A DNA stretch of 58,236 nt. Origin: Bacteriovorax sp. GTDB lineage: Bacteria > Bdellovibrionota > Bacteriovoracia > Bacteriovoracales > Bacteriovoracaceae. The stretch's first letter is position 1. Each line of letters opens with the position of its first letter. The stretch covers positions 1 to 58,236 of the forward strand of contig JACMNL010000071.1 in assembly GCA_014378525.1 (NCBI GenBank), read 5' to 3'. Below are positions 35,325 through 43,418 of this stretch, piece by piece. The notes beneath the pieces are model-generated. The model was not told where the DNA came from and made no database searches. It was given only the letters and a program-made list of their open reading frames with translations. The translations under genes and the position numbers were made by a program.

Positions 35325-36691
35325 TATTTTTTCTTCTTGGTAATAGTCGTTTTTTTCTTAGCTGCAAATTGCGTATGTACTTCGAGAATCAATTTTTTCT
35401 TTGCACGGGGTTTTGCCGGACTGATGGTAATATCTCTGGTGTGAACAAAGTGAGTAATTTCTTTTGCAATGGCAATCTGACTGTCATGACAATGAATCGT
35501 CATCAGCACATCACCTTTAGCCACCTTGTCGCCGATTTTTTTATTCATAACGAAACCGACAGCAAAATCAATTACTCCGGAAGTTGTCTGGCGTCCACCA
35601 CCTAAACGCACACAGTGTTTTCCAAGTTCAGTGCATTCCATTTTTGTGATGTATCCGGCCTTGTGTGCTTTTACTTCGACCGTGTTTTTTGTGTGCGGTA
35701 GAAGTGAGTAGTCGTCGACGACGTTAACATCGCCGCCCTGATTTTTAATCAGCTCGCGGAATTTTTCCAGCGCACTTCCATCATCGATGGCGGCCTGTGC
35801 TTTTTTTATTCCGTCTTTCAATGTTTTAGAAAGTCCTGCGAGATAAATCATTCCACCTGCAAGTGCGACTGATAAATCAGTCAGGTCTTTCGGTCCTCTG
35901 CCTTTTAGTGTTTCGATACTTTCGATGACTTCGAGTGCATTTCCAACAGCAAGTCCCAATGGCTCAGACATATCAGTGATCATCGTCATCATATTTTTAT
36001 CAAAACGATGTCCGGTTTTTCTGATACTCGCTGCAAGTTTTTTTGCATCACTTAGTTTAGACATGAAAGCACCGTTGCCGGTCTTGATGTCCATCACAAT
36101 TCCTTTTGCACCTTCGGCCAGTTTTTTACTCATGATCGAAGCAGTGATTAACGGAATTGATTCAACAGTTGCCGTTACATCTCTTAGGGAATAGATTTTT
36201 TTATCAGCTGGAGCGATGTCCTTCGTCTGTCCGATGAGAACAAGTCCACGCGTATGAAGAAGCTCTTCAAACTCTTCGAGAGAAATATCTGTCTTGAAAC
36301 CTTTGATTGATTCTATCTTATCAATTGTCCCGCCGGTGTGGCCCAGACCACGGCCGGCGATCATCGGAACTTTCACTCCGCAAGCCGCTGCTATAGGGGC
36401 AAGAATGAAAGTGGCCTTGTCGCCAACTCCACCAGTTGAGTGTTTATCGATAAAATGTTGTTCTGGAAAGTTGAGAACTTTACCCGAGTATAACATTGCA
36501 TCTGTTAAGTGAGCTGTCTCTTCAATGTCCATTCCACAGAGGTAAATGGCCATGAGAAGTGCACTCATCTGATAGTCAGCAATTGTCTGATCGAGCATCC
36601 CCTGGATGAACCACTGGATTTCTTCTTTGCTAAGTTTTTCTTTATCTCGTTTCTTTTGTATAATACTATAAGCTGAGTATGTTTGAGTCAT
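35324..36691 (-). CDS. deoA: Thymidine/pyrimidine-nucleoside phosphorylase
   Basis: The enzyme releases pyrimidine bases from nucleosides with phosphate. KHSTGGVGDKATFILAP binds phosphate and GRGLGHTGGTIDKIES is the family signature; MDIKTGNGAFM follows. The C-terminal PYNP domain reads VRLGGGRQTT. A short, very basic tail (TTITKKKK) extends past the usual end of the family. It is first in the operon with pnp and cdd. Thymidine-only and broad pyrimidine (Pdp) types cannot be separated with certainty. Confidence 0.93.
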   Translation of the reverse strand: MTQTYSAYSIIQKKRDKEKLSKEEIQWFIQGMLDQTIADYQMSALLMAIYLCGMDIEETAHLTDAMLYSGKVLNFPEQHFIDKHSTGGVGDKATFILAPIAAACGVKVPMIAGRGLGHTGGTIDKIESIKGFKTDISLEEFEELLHTRGLVLIGQTKDIAPADKKIYSLRDVTATVESIPLITASIMSKKLAEGAKGIVMDIKTGNGAFMSKLSDAKKLAASIRKTGHRFDKNMMTMITDMSEPLGLAVGNALEVIESIETLKGRGPKDLTDLSVALAGGMIYLAGLSKTLKDGIKKAQAAIDDGSALEKFRELIKNQGGDVNVVDDYSLLPHTKNTVEVKAHKAGYITKMECTELGKHCVRLGGGRQTTSGVIDFAVGFVMNKKIGDKVAKGDVLMTIHCHDSQIAIAKEITHFVHTRDITISPAKPRAKKKLILEVHTQFAAKKKTTITKKKK

Positions 36692-36793
36692 AGTTCTTTG
36701 CTCTTTGGTTTTTAAAAAATCGTAAGAGATAGAGTGTATTTTAACGACTCATAAAAATCAAAACTAACGCGTGGCAAAGGTAAAGGACTACTG

Positions 36794-37222
36794 ATGAAAA
36801 CGAATCTTCTAAAAAAATTACTAACTGCTTTAATAACTGCGGTCATTCTTGTGAATCCGATTCAGGTTATGGCGCAGGACTCTAAAGAGGGTAGCGTTGC
36901 TGATGAATCCCTTCAGGATTTAACTACCGTTATTGGTTCTGGTGTGGTCGGGGCCGTTCTTGGACTTTCAACTTTATCATTCGTAGATAAGCCAAAAGAT
37001 CACTTCAAAAACATCGCTATCGGTGGTGCTATCGGTATGGTTATCGGTGTTGGTCTCGTCATATTCAATCAGGCCAACAAGTCTGGCGCATCTTTATCAG
37101 AAAATAAATTGCCTCTATCTCCAGAGTCATTTGAAGGATTGGCAAGATCTGAATTTTCAGAGCAAAAAATTGCTGAAAATTATTTAATGCAACCAACATT
37201 TGGTTACAACTTCACATTCTAA
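36794..37222 (+). CDS. Small secreted or membrane protein with glycine-zipper segment
   Basis: This 142-residue protein has a signal peptide (about 1-28, ending VMAQ). Two hydrophobic glycine-rich segments follow (IGSGVVGAVLGLSTLSF and AIGGAIGMVIGVGLVIF), each able to span a membrane and pack through GxxxG contacts. The C-terminus ends YNFTF, which might fit an outer-membrane place. AAAGGA precedes the ATG. No family is recognised. It may be co-transcribed with the RNase G gene 87 bases downstream. Confidence 0.65.
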   Translation: MKTNLLKKLLTALITAVILVNPIQVMAQDSKEGSVADESLQDLTTVIGSGVVGAVLGLSTLSFVDKPKDHFKNIAIGGAIGMVIGVGLVIFNQANKSGASLSENKLPLSPESFEGLARSEFSEQKIAENYLMQPTFGYNFTF

Positions 37223-37309
37223 TCTATTCAACATGCGCCATTTTCCTCCTTTGAAACTTCGCGATTACTACGGTATCCTGATTTCAGTTTAAGTTTTAAA
37301 GGATTACCA

Positions 37310-38905
37310 ATGGCCAAACAATTAATTATCAACCAGACACTCAATGAGTGTCGGGCGGCGCTTATCGAGAATGGTGAAATTCTCGACTTTCTTATGGAGC
37401 GCTCTTTTCACCATAACCCCGAAGACTCACATGTCGATTTTCCATTTGTAGGTGATATCTACAAAGGAAAAGTTGTGCGTGTCCTTCCCGGAATGCAGTC
37501 TGCATTCGTCGACATCGGATATGAGAAAGCTGCTTTCTTGTATGTAGATGATGCTTACATTCCTACCATCGAAGAACAAAGAGAGATGGCGGAAAAAAGT
37601 AAAAAATCGATGGAAGGTAAAGAGAGACAGGGAGAAGTAATTCCAGACGAACTTTCAACTTTATCTGAAGCCGTGAACATGCGCTTTCGCCCTGACGTTT
37701 CAATCGAATCTTTTATAAAAGAAGGCGATGAAATTTTAGTTCAGGTAGCAAAAGAGCCGATCTCTACCAAAGGTCCGCGCGTCACCCGTCACATTACTTT
37801 CGCCGGAAGGCATATTGTTTTCATGCCGTTTATTGAGCACACAGGTGTTTCACGCAGGATTGAAAGCGAGAAAGAACGTGAAAGACTAAAAGAAATTTTA
37901 GAAACAGTAAGACCGGAAGGAACGGGGGTTATTGCCCGTACTGTCGCTGAAGGGCAGAGTTATAAAACATTAAAGTTCGACTTCAACATGCTGGTGAAAA
38001 TCTGGAAAGATGTTTCTAAAAAAGCTGAAAAGGTAAGAGCACCATGTGTGGTTCACCAGGACTTAAGTTTCATTCAAAGAGTTTTTCGAGACATCACTGA
38101 TGAAGACGTTGATGAAATTATTTTAGATTCAAAAGAAAATTTAAAAGAAGCAGAAAAGTTCGTTCAAAAATATCTTCCAACTATGAAAGGTAAGTTTAAG
38201 TTTTACGGTGAAGATTCGACACCTATTTTTGAAAAATTCGGAATAGATTTAGAAGTAGAGCGCGCAATCGACAACAAGGTATTCTTAAAGTCAGGCGGGT
38301 CTCTAAACATCGACCAGACCGAAGCACTTGTTTCTGTCGACGTTAACACCGGCAAATATATCGGAAGAAAAACTTTCGAAGAAACAATTTTAAAAACCAA
38401 CCTTGAAGCAGTTAAAGAAATTGCTTACCAGTTACGTTTAAGAAACTGCGGCGGAATCATCATCATCGATTTCATCGATATGGAAAAAGAAGAAAACCGT
38501 CAGACCGTATACAATGCACTTTTAGAAGCGTTGAAAAAAGACAGAGCTAAAACGAACGTTCTGCCAATCTCAGGATTGGGCCTTGTCGAGATGACGAGAA
38601 AAAGAACGCGCGACACTTTATCACGCATTATGTGTGAGCCCTGCCCATACTGTGAAGGGACGGGAAGAGTGAAATCGACGTTGTCAGTTTGTTATGAACT
38701 GATCCGTGAACTCAATAAAGTGCTCGCAAAATCAAAAGGCACTAAGGTTTCTATCTACGCTCACCCAGAAGTGACGGCGACATTAACCGGCGAGGATTTT
38801 GATTTGATCGATACACTTGAAGAAGCACACGGAAAATCAATTCAGATCAGATCTGAAAATAATTATCATATCGAGCAGTACGAAATTTTTCCTCAGGAAT
38901 ACTAA
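37310..38905 (+). CDS. rng: Ribonuclease E/G family endoribonuclease
   Basis: This is the short, RNase G-type form, 531 residues, without the degradosome tail of RNase E. The N-terminal S1 domain has DIYKGKVVRVLPGMQSAFVD. The catalytic magnesium residues are Asp344 (VSVDVNTGKYIG) and Asp387 (IIIDFIDM). The zinc-link is at Cys445 and Cys448 (CPYC) within CEPCPYCEGTGR. Compared with E. coli RNase G, the S1 domain carries an extra charged loop (about residues 88-120, EEQREMAEKSKKSMEGKER). It should process 16S rRNA 5' ends and turn over mRNA. AAAGGA precedes the ATG. Confidence 0.94.
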   Translation: MAKQLIINQTLNECRAALIENGEILDFLMERSFHHNPEDSHVDFPFVGDIYKGKVVRVLPGMQSAFVDIGYEKAAFLYVDDAYIPTIEEQREMAEKSKKSMEGKERQGEVIPDELSTLSEAVNMRFRPDVSIESFIKEGDEILVQVAKEPISTKGPRVTRHITFAGRHIVFMPFIEHTGVSRRIESEKERERLKEILETVRPEGTGVIARTVAEGQSYKTLKFDFNMLVKIWKDVSKKAEKVRAPCVVHQDLSFIQRVFRDITDEDVDEIILDSKENLKEAEKFVQKYLPTMKGKFKFYGEDSTPIFEKFGIDLEVERAIDNKVFLKSGGSLNIDQTEALVSVDVNTGKYIGRKTFEETILKTNLEAVKEIAYQLRLRNCGGIIIIDFIDMEKEENRQTVYNALLEALKKDRAKTNVLPISGLGLVEMTRKRTRDTLSRIMCEPCPYCEGTGRVKSTLSVCYELIRELNKVLAKSKGTKVSIYAHPEVTATLTGEDFDLIDTLEEAHGKSIQIRSENNYHIEQYEIFPQEY

Positions 38906-39194
38906 AGGAGAAAAAACCTAATGAGACTAGAAAGCTTAGAATGTCTTGACATTCTCCCTCTCATCCCATGACTTGCTCACCTTCGAATTAAAGTTTTTCA
39001 CGACTTCCCTTATTTATATGAGGGAAGTTTAGATTACGAAAAAGAATACCTTATTTTGATCTTATAAAAAATGTCCGGGAAAATGGCAGCGTTCACAACT
39101 TCAAAAAATGAATCTAATTCCGTAAATAATAATGCTAAGGACTCCAAACTAACTCCTTCGACAAGGCCTGTACGGGCCATGTCTAGAGCTTGTC
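38906..39194 (+). other. RNase G to oxidoreductase intergenic region, upstream part
   Basis: AAAGGAG (38904-38910) precedes a 16-codon frame at 38921-38971 (MRLESLECLDILPLIP) that could be a leader peptide. Inside that frame is a tight hairpin AGAATGTC/GACATTCT (38938-38955). ACTTCCCT (39003-39010) pairs with AGGGAAGT (39021-39028) around ten bases and may end the RNase G transcript. The rest has no coding signal. Confidence 0.45.
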
Positions 39195-39226
39195 TTGATA
39201 AGATTAGGATCCCTAAATGATATAAA
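39195..39226 (+). promoter_or_regulatory. MerR-type promoter with dyad in a 20-base spacer
   Basis: TTGATA (39195-39200) and TATAAA (39221-39226) are separated by 20 bases rather than the normal 17. The spacer holds an inverted repeat TTAGG-ATC-CCTAA (39204-39216). Long spacers with a central dyad are the hallmark of promoters untwisted by MerR-family activators, and the operon's last gene encodes such a regulator. A second dyad AGGGAA/TTCCCT (39233-39252) lies at the predicted transcript start. Confidence 0.55.
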
Positions 39227-39263
39227 TTCTTAAGGGAAAGTTTAACTTCCCTAGGAACAAAGT

Positions 39264-40520
39264 ATGAAAATTGCCGTTATAGGCTCAGGTATTTCCGGAC
39301 TCTCGTGTGCGTGGCTTCTTAATCGAAAAGAAGGCGTGGACGTGACTTTATTTGAGTCTGGAGACTATCTCGGCGGTCACTCCAATACAGTTGATGTGAC
39401 TATAAACGGTTTAACCCACCCGGTGGATACTGGCTTTCTTGTACATAACCCCAACACGTACCCCAACCTCATCGCATTTTTAAAATTCCTCAATGTTGAA
39501 GTGATTGATTCAGACATGACTTTTAGTGTGAAGCTCGGAGAGAAAAAAATTGAATGGGCCGGAACTGATCTAACGACTGTTTTTTCACAGAAAAAAAATC
39601 TCTTCAGTCCGTCGTTCTGGAAAATGATTCTGGATATAATTCATTTCAATAAAAGAACTCATGAGTATCTGGAGTATTCACGTTTAAAAAAATTAAGTCT
39701 GGGCGAACTTCTCAAAGAAAAAAATTACTCGAAAGAATTTTGCGACTGGTATCTGATTCCTATGGGAGCAGCTATCTGGTCGACCTCGACTGAAGACATG
39801 GAGAAATTTCCTGCCGAGAACTTTATCCAGTTCGGGATTAACCACTCTCTGTTTCAGGTTGAAGGACGTCCGGTATGGAGAACTGTAAAAAATGGTTCTC
39901 GTGAATATGTTAAAAAAATTGCAGCAGATTTACCCCGTATTTTTTTAAATGAAGCTGTCATTGCAGTGACTCGCGGAGAACAGGTTGAAGTCATAACAAA
40001 AAACAGAACAGAAAAATACGATAAAATTGTTTTTGCAACTCATACAGATATAACTTCAAGCATTTTAAAGGACGCGAGTGCGGCCGAAAAAGATGTACTT
40101 GATAATGTCCAGTATTCAGAGAATATCGCGTACCTTCACTGTGATGAAACACTTTTGCCGGATTCCAAAAAAGTCTGGTCAGCGTGGAATTATTTCAGTG
40201 AGACTGATGATAAAAACAACCGCGGTGTGGCCGTAAGTTATCTCATCAGTAAACTTCAACCATTGCCATTTAAGGAACCCATCGTTGTCACATTAAACCC
40301 AATGAGAGTTCCGCAAGCATCCAAGATCCTCAAAAAAATTATTTATCATCACCCTATGTTCGACCAGAAGGCGATTGATTCACAGAAAAAACTTATCAAT
40401 ATTCAGGGAAAAAATAATACTTACTTTGCAGGCGCATGGTGTGGTTATGGATTTCATGAAGACGGCCTGAACTCCGGAATCGCAGTCGCGAAAATGCTGG
40501 GAGCAGGTGTACCGTGGTAA
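39264..40520 (+). CDS. FAD-dependent amine-oxidase-fold oxidoreductase
   Basis: The 418-residue protein begins IAVIGSGISGLSCAWLL, a Rossmann FAD-binding motif, followed by LFESGDYLGGHSNTVD and ending GAWCGYGFHEDGLNSG, the pattern of the NAD(P)/FAD amine-oxidase group. The set FAD protein, DUF1365 and cyclopropane synthase is recurrent in Proteobacteria, where related genes take part in fatty-acid modification and response to light or singlet oxygen. Here it should act on membrane fatty acids. AGGA lies seven bases before the ATG, inside a structured leader. Confidence 0.88.
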   Translation: MKIAVIGSGISGLSCAWLLNRKEGVDVTLFESGDYLGGHSNTVDVTINGLTHPVDTGFLVHNPNTYPNLIAFLKFLNVEVIDSDMTFSVKLGEKKIEWAGTDLTTVFSQKKNLFSPSFWKMILDIIHFNKRTHEYLEYSRLKKLSLGELLKEKNYSKEFCDWYLIPMGAAIWSTSTEDMEKFPAENFIQFGINHSLFQVEGRPVWRTVKNGSREYVKKIAADLPRIFLNEAVIAVTRGEQVEVITKNRTEKYDKIVFATHTDITSSILKDASAAEKDVLDNVQYSENIAYLHCDETLLPDSKKVWSAWNYFSETDDKNNRGVAVSYLISKLQPLPFKEPIVVTLNPMRVPQASKILKKIIYHHPMFDQKAIDSQKKLINIQGKNNTYFAGAWCGYGFHEDGLNSGIAVAKMLGAGVPW

Positions 40521-41269
40521 ACAATCAATATATTGTTGAAGCGCTGATGTATCACGAAAGGCTGAAGCCTTTTAAGCACCGCTTTTTTTATAAAGTGTTT
40601 TACTTTAAGTTTCCAATAGATCAGTTAATAGATTTAAAAAGTCCTTTATTCTCATTGGGAAAATTTAATCTTTTTTCATTTCATACAAAAGATTATCTGG
40701 ATGGAAGTGACAGACCTCTTCGCGAAAAAATTACTGAGGTTCTGGCCGCAGAAGGATTTCACGTAAACGGAAATATCATTCTGCAAACAGCTCCCCGCAT
40801 GTTTGGTTACGGATTTAATCCGGTAAGTTTCTGGTACATTTACGGTGCAGAGGAAAAACTCGAAGCAGTGCTTGCTGAAGTCAATAATACATTCGGCGAC
40901 CACCATTATTATCTGATGCAGGGATTTTCTGAATATAAAAAGATCACGACTTCAAAGATTTTTCACGTCTCTCCATTTTTTGACATCAAAGGACAATACG
41001 AGTTCAGTTTCTTTTCAAAAAATGTCGTGATTAATTATTTTGATAAAGAAAATCAGAATTATTTTTTCAAGAGCTCACTTAAACAAACGAAGACTCACGA
41101 GTTTAATACTCTCAACCTATTAAAAATATTTTTAAAGTTTCCTCTGATGACTTTTCTGGTCACGGCAAGGATTCACTGGCAGGCACTAAAGTTGTATCTG
41201 AAAAAAGCGACTTTTTTCACCAGACCTGAGCCACCTGAAAAAATATTATCCAAGGAAGTGCAGCAATGA
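40514..41269 (+). CDS. DUF1365 family protein
   Basis: This 251-residue protein has the DUF1365 hallmarks: YHERLKPFKHRFFYKVFYF at the N-terminus and PRMFGYGFNPVSFWYIYG in the middle. GTG 40514 overlaps the upstream stop by seven bases, with AGG a few bases before. The family has no firmly known activity but is almost always coupled to cyclopropane synthase and the FAD protein; work on furan fatty acid synthesis places relatives in unsaturated-lipid chemistry. Confidence 0.88.
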   Translation: MVNNQYIVEALMYHERLKPFKHRFFYKVFYFKFPIDQLIDLKSPLFSLGKFNLFSFHTKDYLDGSDRPLREKITEVLAAEGFHVNGNIILQTAPRMFGYGFNPVSFWYIYGAEEKLEAVLAEVNNTFGDHHYYLMQGFSEYKKITTSKIFHVSPFFDIKGQYEFSFFSKNVVINYFDKENQNYFFKSSLKQTKTHEFNTLNLLKIFLKFPLMTFLVTARIHWQALKLYLKKATFFTRPEPPEKILSKEVQQ

Positions 41270-42456
41270 AGAATAATTATCAGCTGAAAACGAAAATTTT
41301 TCTGAAAATCATGGATAGAATCCAGATCGGTCATTTTGTCCTGGTATTTCCTGATGGAACTAAAAAAGAGTATTTTGGAAAAACTCCGGGCCGCACGGGT
41401 GAATTAATCATCCGTGACTTCGCAGCGATACCAAAAATTATTTCAAGCAGTGACATCGGTCTTGCGGAATCATACCGCGACGGACTGGTGGATTCACCGG
41501 ATATGACTTCACTTCTTTTATTATGCATTGAAAATCAGAGTGCACTGATGGCCGTGTTTAAAGGAAATTTTTTCGGAATGATTTACTACCGCATACGCCA
41601 TCTTCTAAGCAGAAATTCGAGGAAGGGAAGCCGTAAAAATATCCAGGCACACTACGATCTGGGGAATAGTTTTTACAAGCTCTGGCTCGATCCTACAATG
41701 ACTTATTCTTCGGCGATTTTTAAACATGAAGAAGAGTCTCTGGAGCAGGCACAAAATAATAAGTATCAGCGTATCATTGATACGATTCAACCTAAATCCA
41801 CTGATCATATTCTGGAAGTAGGCTGTGGATGGGGCGCATTTGCCACAATGGCCGCGGCACAAACGGGCTGTCAGGTGACATGTTTGACGCTCTCAAAAGA
41901 GCAACATCAATACGCTACAGAGTTGGTCAAAAAATTGCAATTAGAACACCTAGTAACCATCAAGATCTGCGATTACCGCGATCAGATCGGAGTCTTCGAT
42001 CATATTGTCTCAATCGAAATGGTAGAGGCAGTGGGCGAAGAGTATTGGGAGCAGTATTTTAACATGATTGAAGCGAAGCTTAAGCCCGGCGGAAAAGCTA
42101 TGCTGCAATCAATTTACATCGTCGACGATCTTTTCGAGAGCTATAGAAAATCTACTGACTTTATTCAGCAGTATATCTTCCCTGGAGGGATGGTTCTCGC
42201 ACCGCAGGTCTTTAAAAAATATTCAGCAAAAAACAATCTGGAGATAAAAGATTTTTTTCACTTCGGACTGGATTATGCGCGCACGCTGAAATTGTGGCGT
42301 GAAGAATTTAAAAATAAATTTGAACTGGTAAAAGGAATTGGTTTCGACGAAGCGTTTTTAAAAATATGGGATTTTTATTACGTCTACTGCGAGGCCGGAT
42401 TTTTATCGCGAAGAATAGATGTGGCACAAATAGTTTTAGAAAAAAAATTAGTTTAA
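41266..42456 (+). CDS. cfa: Cyclopropane-fatty-acyl-phospholipid synthase family methyltransferase
   Basis: This 396-residue SAM enzyme has the family order: NIQAHYDLGNSFYKLWLD, MTYSSAIF, the SAM loop LEVGCGWGAFA, IVSIEMVEAVGEEYW and FIQQYIFPGG. It transfers a methyl or methylene group from SAM to unsaturated acyl chains in membrane lipids. ATG 41266 overlaps the upstream stop (ATGA), with AAGGAAG upstream. Given the neighbours, it may be a UfaM-like fatty-acid methyltransferase rather than a true cyclopropane synthase. Confidence 0.92.
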   Translation: MKNNYQLKTKIFLKIMDRIQIGHFVLVFPDGTKKEYFGKTPGRTGELIIRDFAAIPKIISSSDIGLAESYRDGLVDSPDMTSLLLLCIENQSALMAVFKGNFFGMIYYRIRHLLSRNSRKGSRKNIQAHYDLGNSFYKLWLDPTMTYSSAIFKHEEESLEQAQNNKYQRIIDTIQPKSTDHILEVGCGWGAFATMAAAQTGCQVTCLTLSKEQHQYATELVKKLQLEHLVTIKICDYRDQIGVFDHIVSIEMVEAVGEEYWEQYFNMIEAKLKPGGKAMLQSIYIVDDLFESYRKSTDFIQQYIFPGGMVLAPQVFKKYSAKNNLEIKDFFHFGLDYARTLKLWREEFKNKFELVKGIGFDEAFLKIWDFYYVYCEAGFLSRRIDVAQIVLEKKLV

Positions 42457-42469
42457 GGAAGGAGTATAT

Positions 42470-42859
42470 ATGTATCCAATAAACGTAGTCGAAAAAGAAA
42501 CAACCATAAGTAAATATCTTTTACGAATGTGGGAGAGAAGGTACACATTTCCAAGACCGGAGCGCGACGCTAAAGGTGAGCGTGTTTACACCAATGAAGA
42601 TGTTGAAAAATTAAAACTCGTCAAGAAATTGATGGAAGAAGGCTACAGGCCATCGAAGATTATCAATCAGTCTCTGGCAGCACTTCAAGATTTGTCCAAG
42701 TCTTTTGCGGGATCAAAGGTTACTTCAGAGCTAAATATGGTAGTTCTGGTGACGAGCCCTGAGCTGGTCGATGATGTTCACGAAGCTTTGAAAAATCATA
42801 TGGTTAAGAAGGTTATTTTCATCAACAGTCAGGACGATATTAAAAGCATGACTCTGTAA
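42470..42859 (+). CDS. Short MerR-type transcription regulator
   Basis: Residues 1-75 form a MerR winged helix: LLRMWERRYTFPRPERD and RVYTNEDVEKLKLVKKLMEE match the LitR/CarA subgroup. Those proteins are usually about 300 residues with a C-terminal B12-binding light sensor. This one stops at 129 residues, and the remainder (ELNMVVLVTSPELVDDVH) shows no B12 motif, so its signal must differ or be absent. AAGGAAGGAG precedes the ATG. As last gene of the operon it probably controls the promoter near 39195. Confidence 0.82.
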   Translation: MYPINVVEKETTISKYLLRMWERRYTFPRPERDAKGERVYTNEDVEKLKLVKKLMEEGYRPSKIINQSLAALQDLSKSFAGSKVTSELNMVVLVTSPELVDDVHEALKNHMVKKVIFINSQDDIKSMTL

Positions 42860-42874
42860 TTAGTTTAATCCCCT

Positions 42875-42903
42875 TTGACTCAAAAGAGGGCCTTTGATAG
42901 GGT
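42875..42903 (+). promoter_or_regulatory. Candidate promoter for the small secreted protein
   Basis: TTGACT (42875-42880) and TAGGGT (42898-42903) are 17 bases apart, with the ATG 25 bases downstream and AGGGGG as ribosome site. Confidence 0.45.
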
Positions 42904-42927
42904 GTCCCTAATTACAGGGGGCATTTT

Positions 42928-43365
42928 ATGAAAGCTTTAATTGCAGCAGCATTGATGATCGTATCAGTTTCAACTTTTTCAGCAGAGACGGGTGCAGTAG
43001 ACTCACTTCTTTCAGTTCTTCCAATTGGTACATACCAGGGACAAGACGATGCAGGAAATTCGTGTAACGTAGTGGTTAACGACGTTAACTACCCGGCAAA
43101 AGTTCTTTCGATTACTGTATCAAACAACAAATCTACAATCTTCAAAATCTTAAATGAAGGTTCAGAGTTTTTATTCAGAGCATACAAAAAAGAATTTATT
43201 CAAACTGACCGTCAGTATGTTGATTCAAGCAGAAACTCTTATGTTGATAGAATCATCAGAACTGTAATTGCTGGTGACAACACTCTTTACGTTGTTGTAG
43301 CTAACGAAATTACTGTTAACAGAGACCGTACTGTTGAGTCTGTTGAATGTGTTGTTAATCTTTAA
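42928..43365 (+). CDS. Small secreted protein of unknown function
   Basis: This 145-residue protein has a signal peptide (about 1-18, ending TFSA). A beta-rich domain follows, starting LPIGTYQGQDDAGNSCNVV and ending VESVECVVNL, with two cysteines that may pair. A strong AGGGGG ribosome site, its own likely promoter and a strong terminator suggest good expression. It is a distant relative of the signal-less protein at 31774-32106. No known family is recognised. Confidence 0.78.
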   Translation: MKALIAAALMIVSVSTFSAETGAVDSLLSVLPIGTYQGQDDAGNSCNVVVNDVNYPAKVLSITVSNNKSTIFKILNEGSEFLFRAYKKEFIQTDRQYVDSSRNSYVDRIIRTVIAGDNTLYVVVANEITVNRDRTVESVECVVNL

Positions 43366-43384
43366 TGTTAAAATAAAATTTTAG

Positions 43385-43418
43385 AAAAAAAGGGAGCTCA
43401 AAGAGCTCCCTTTTTTTT
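43385..43418. terminator. Bidirectional terminator between the secreted protein and ileS
   Basis: GGGAGCTC (43392-43399) pairs with GAGCTCCC (43403-43410) around AAA, with seven As on the left and eight Ts on the right. It serves both convergent genes and overlaps the ileS stop codon. Confidence 0.92.
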
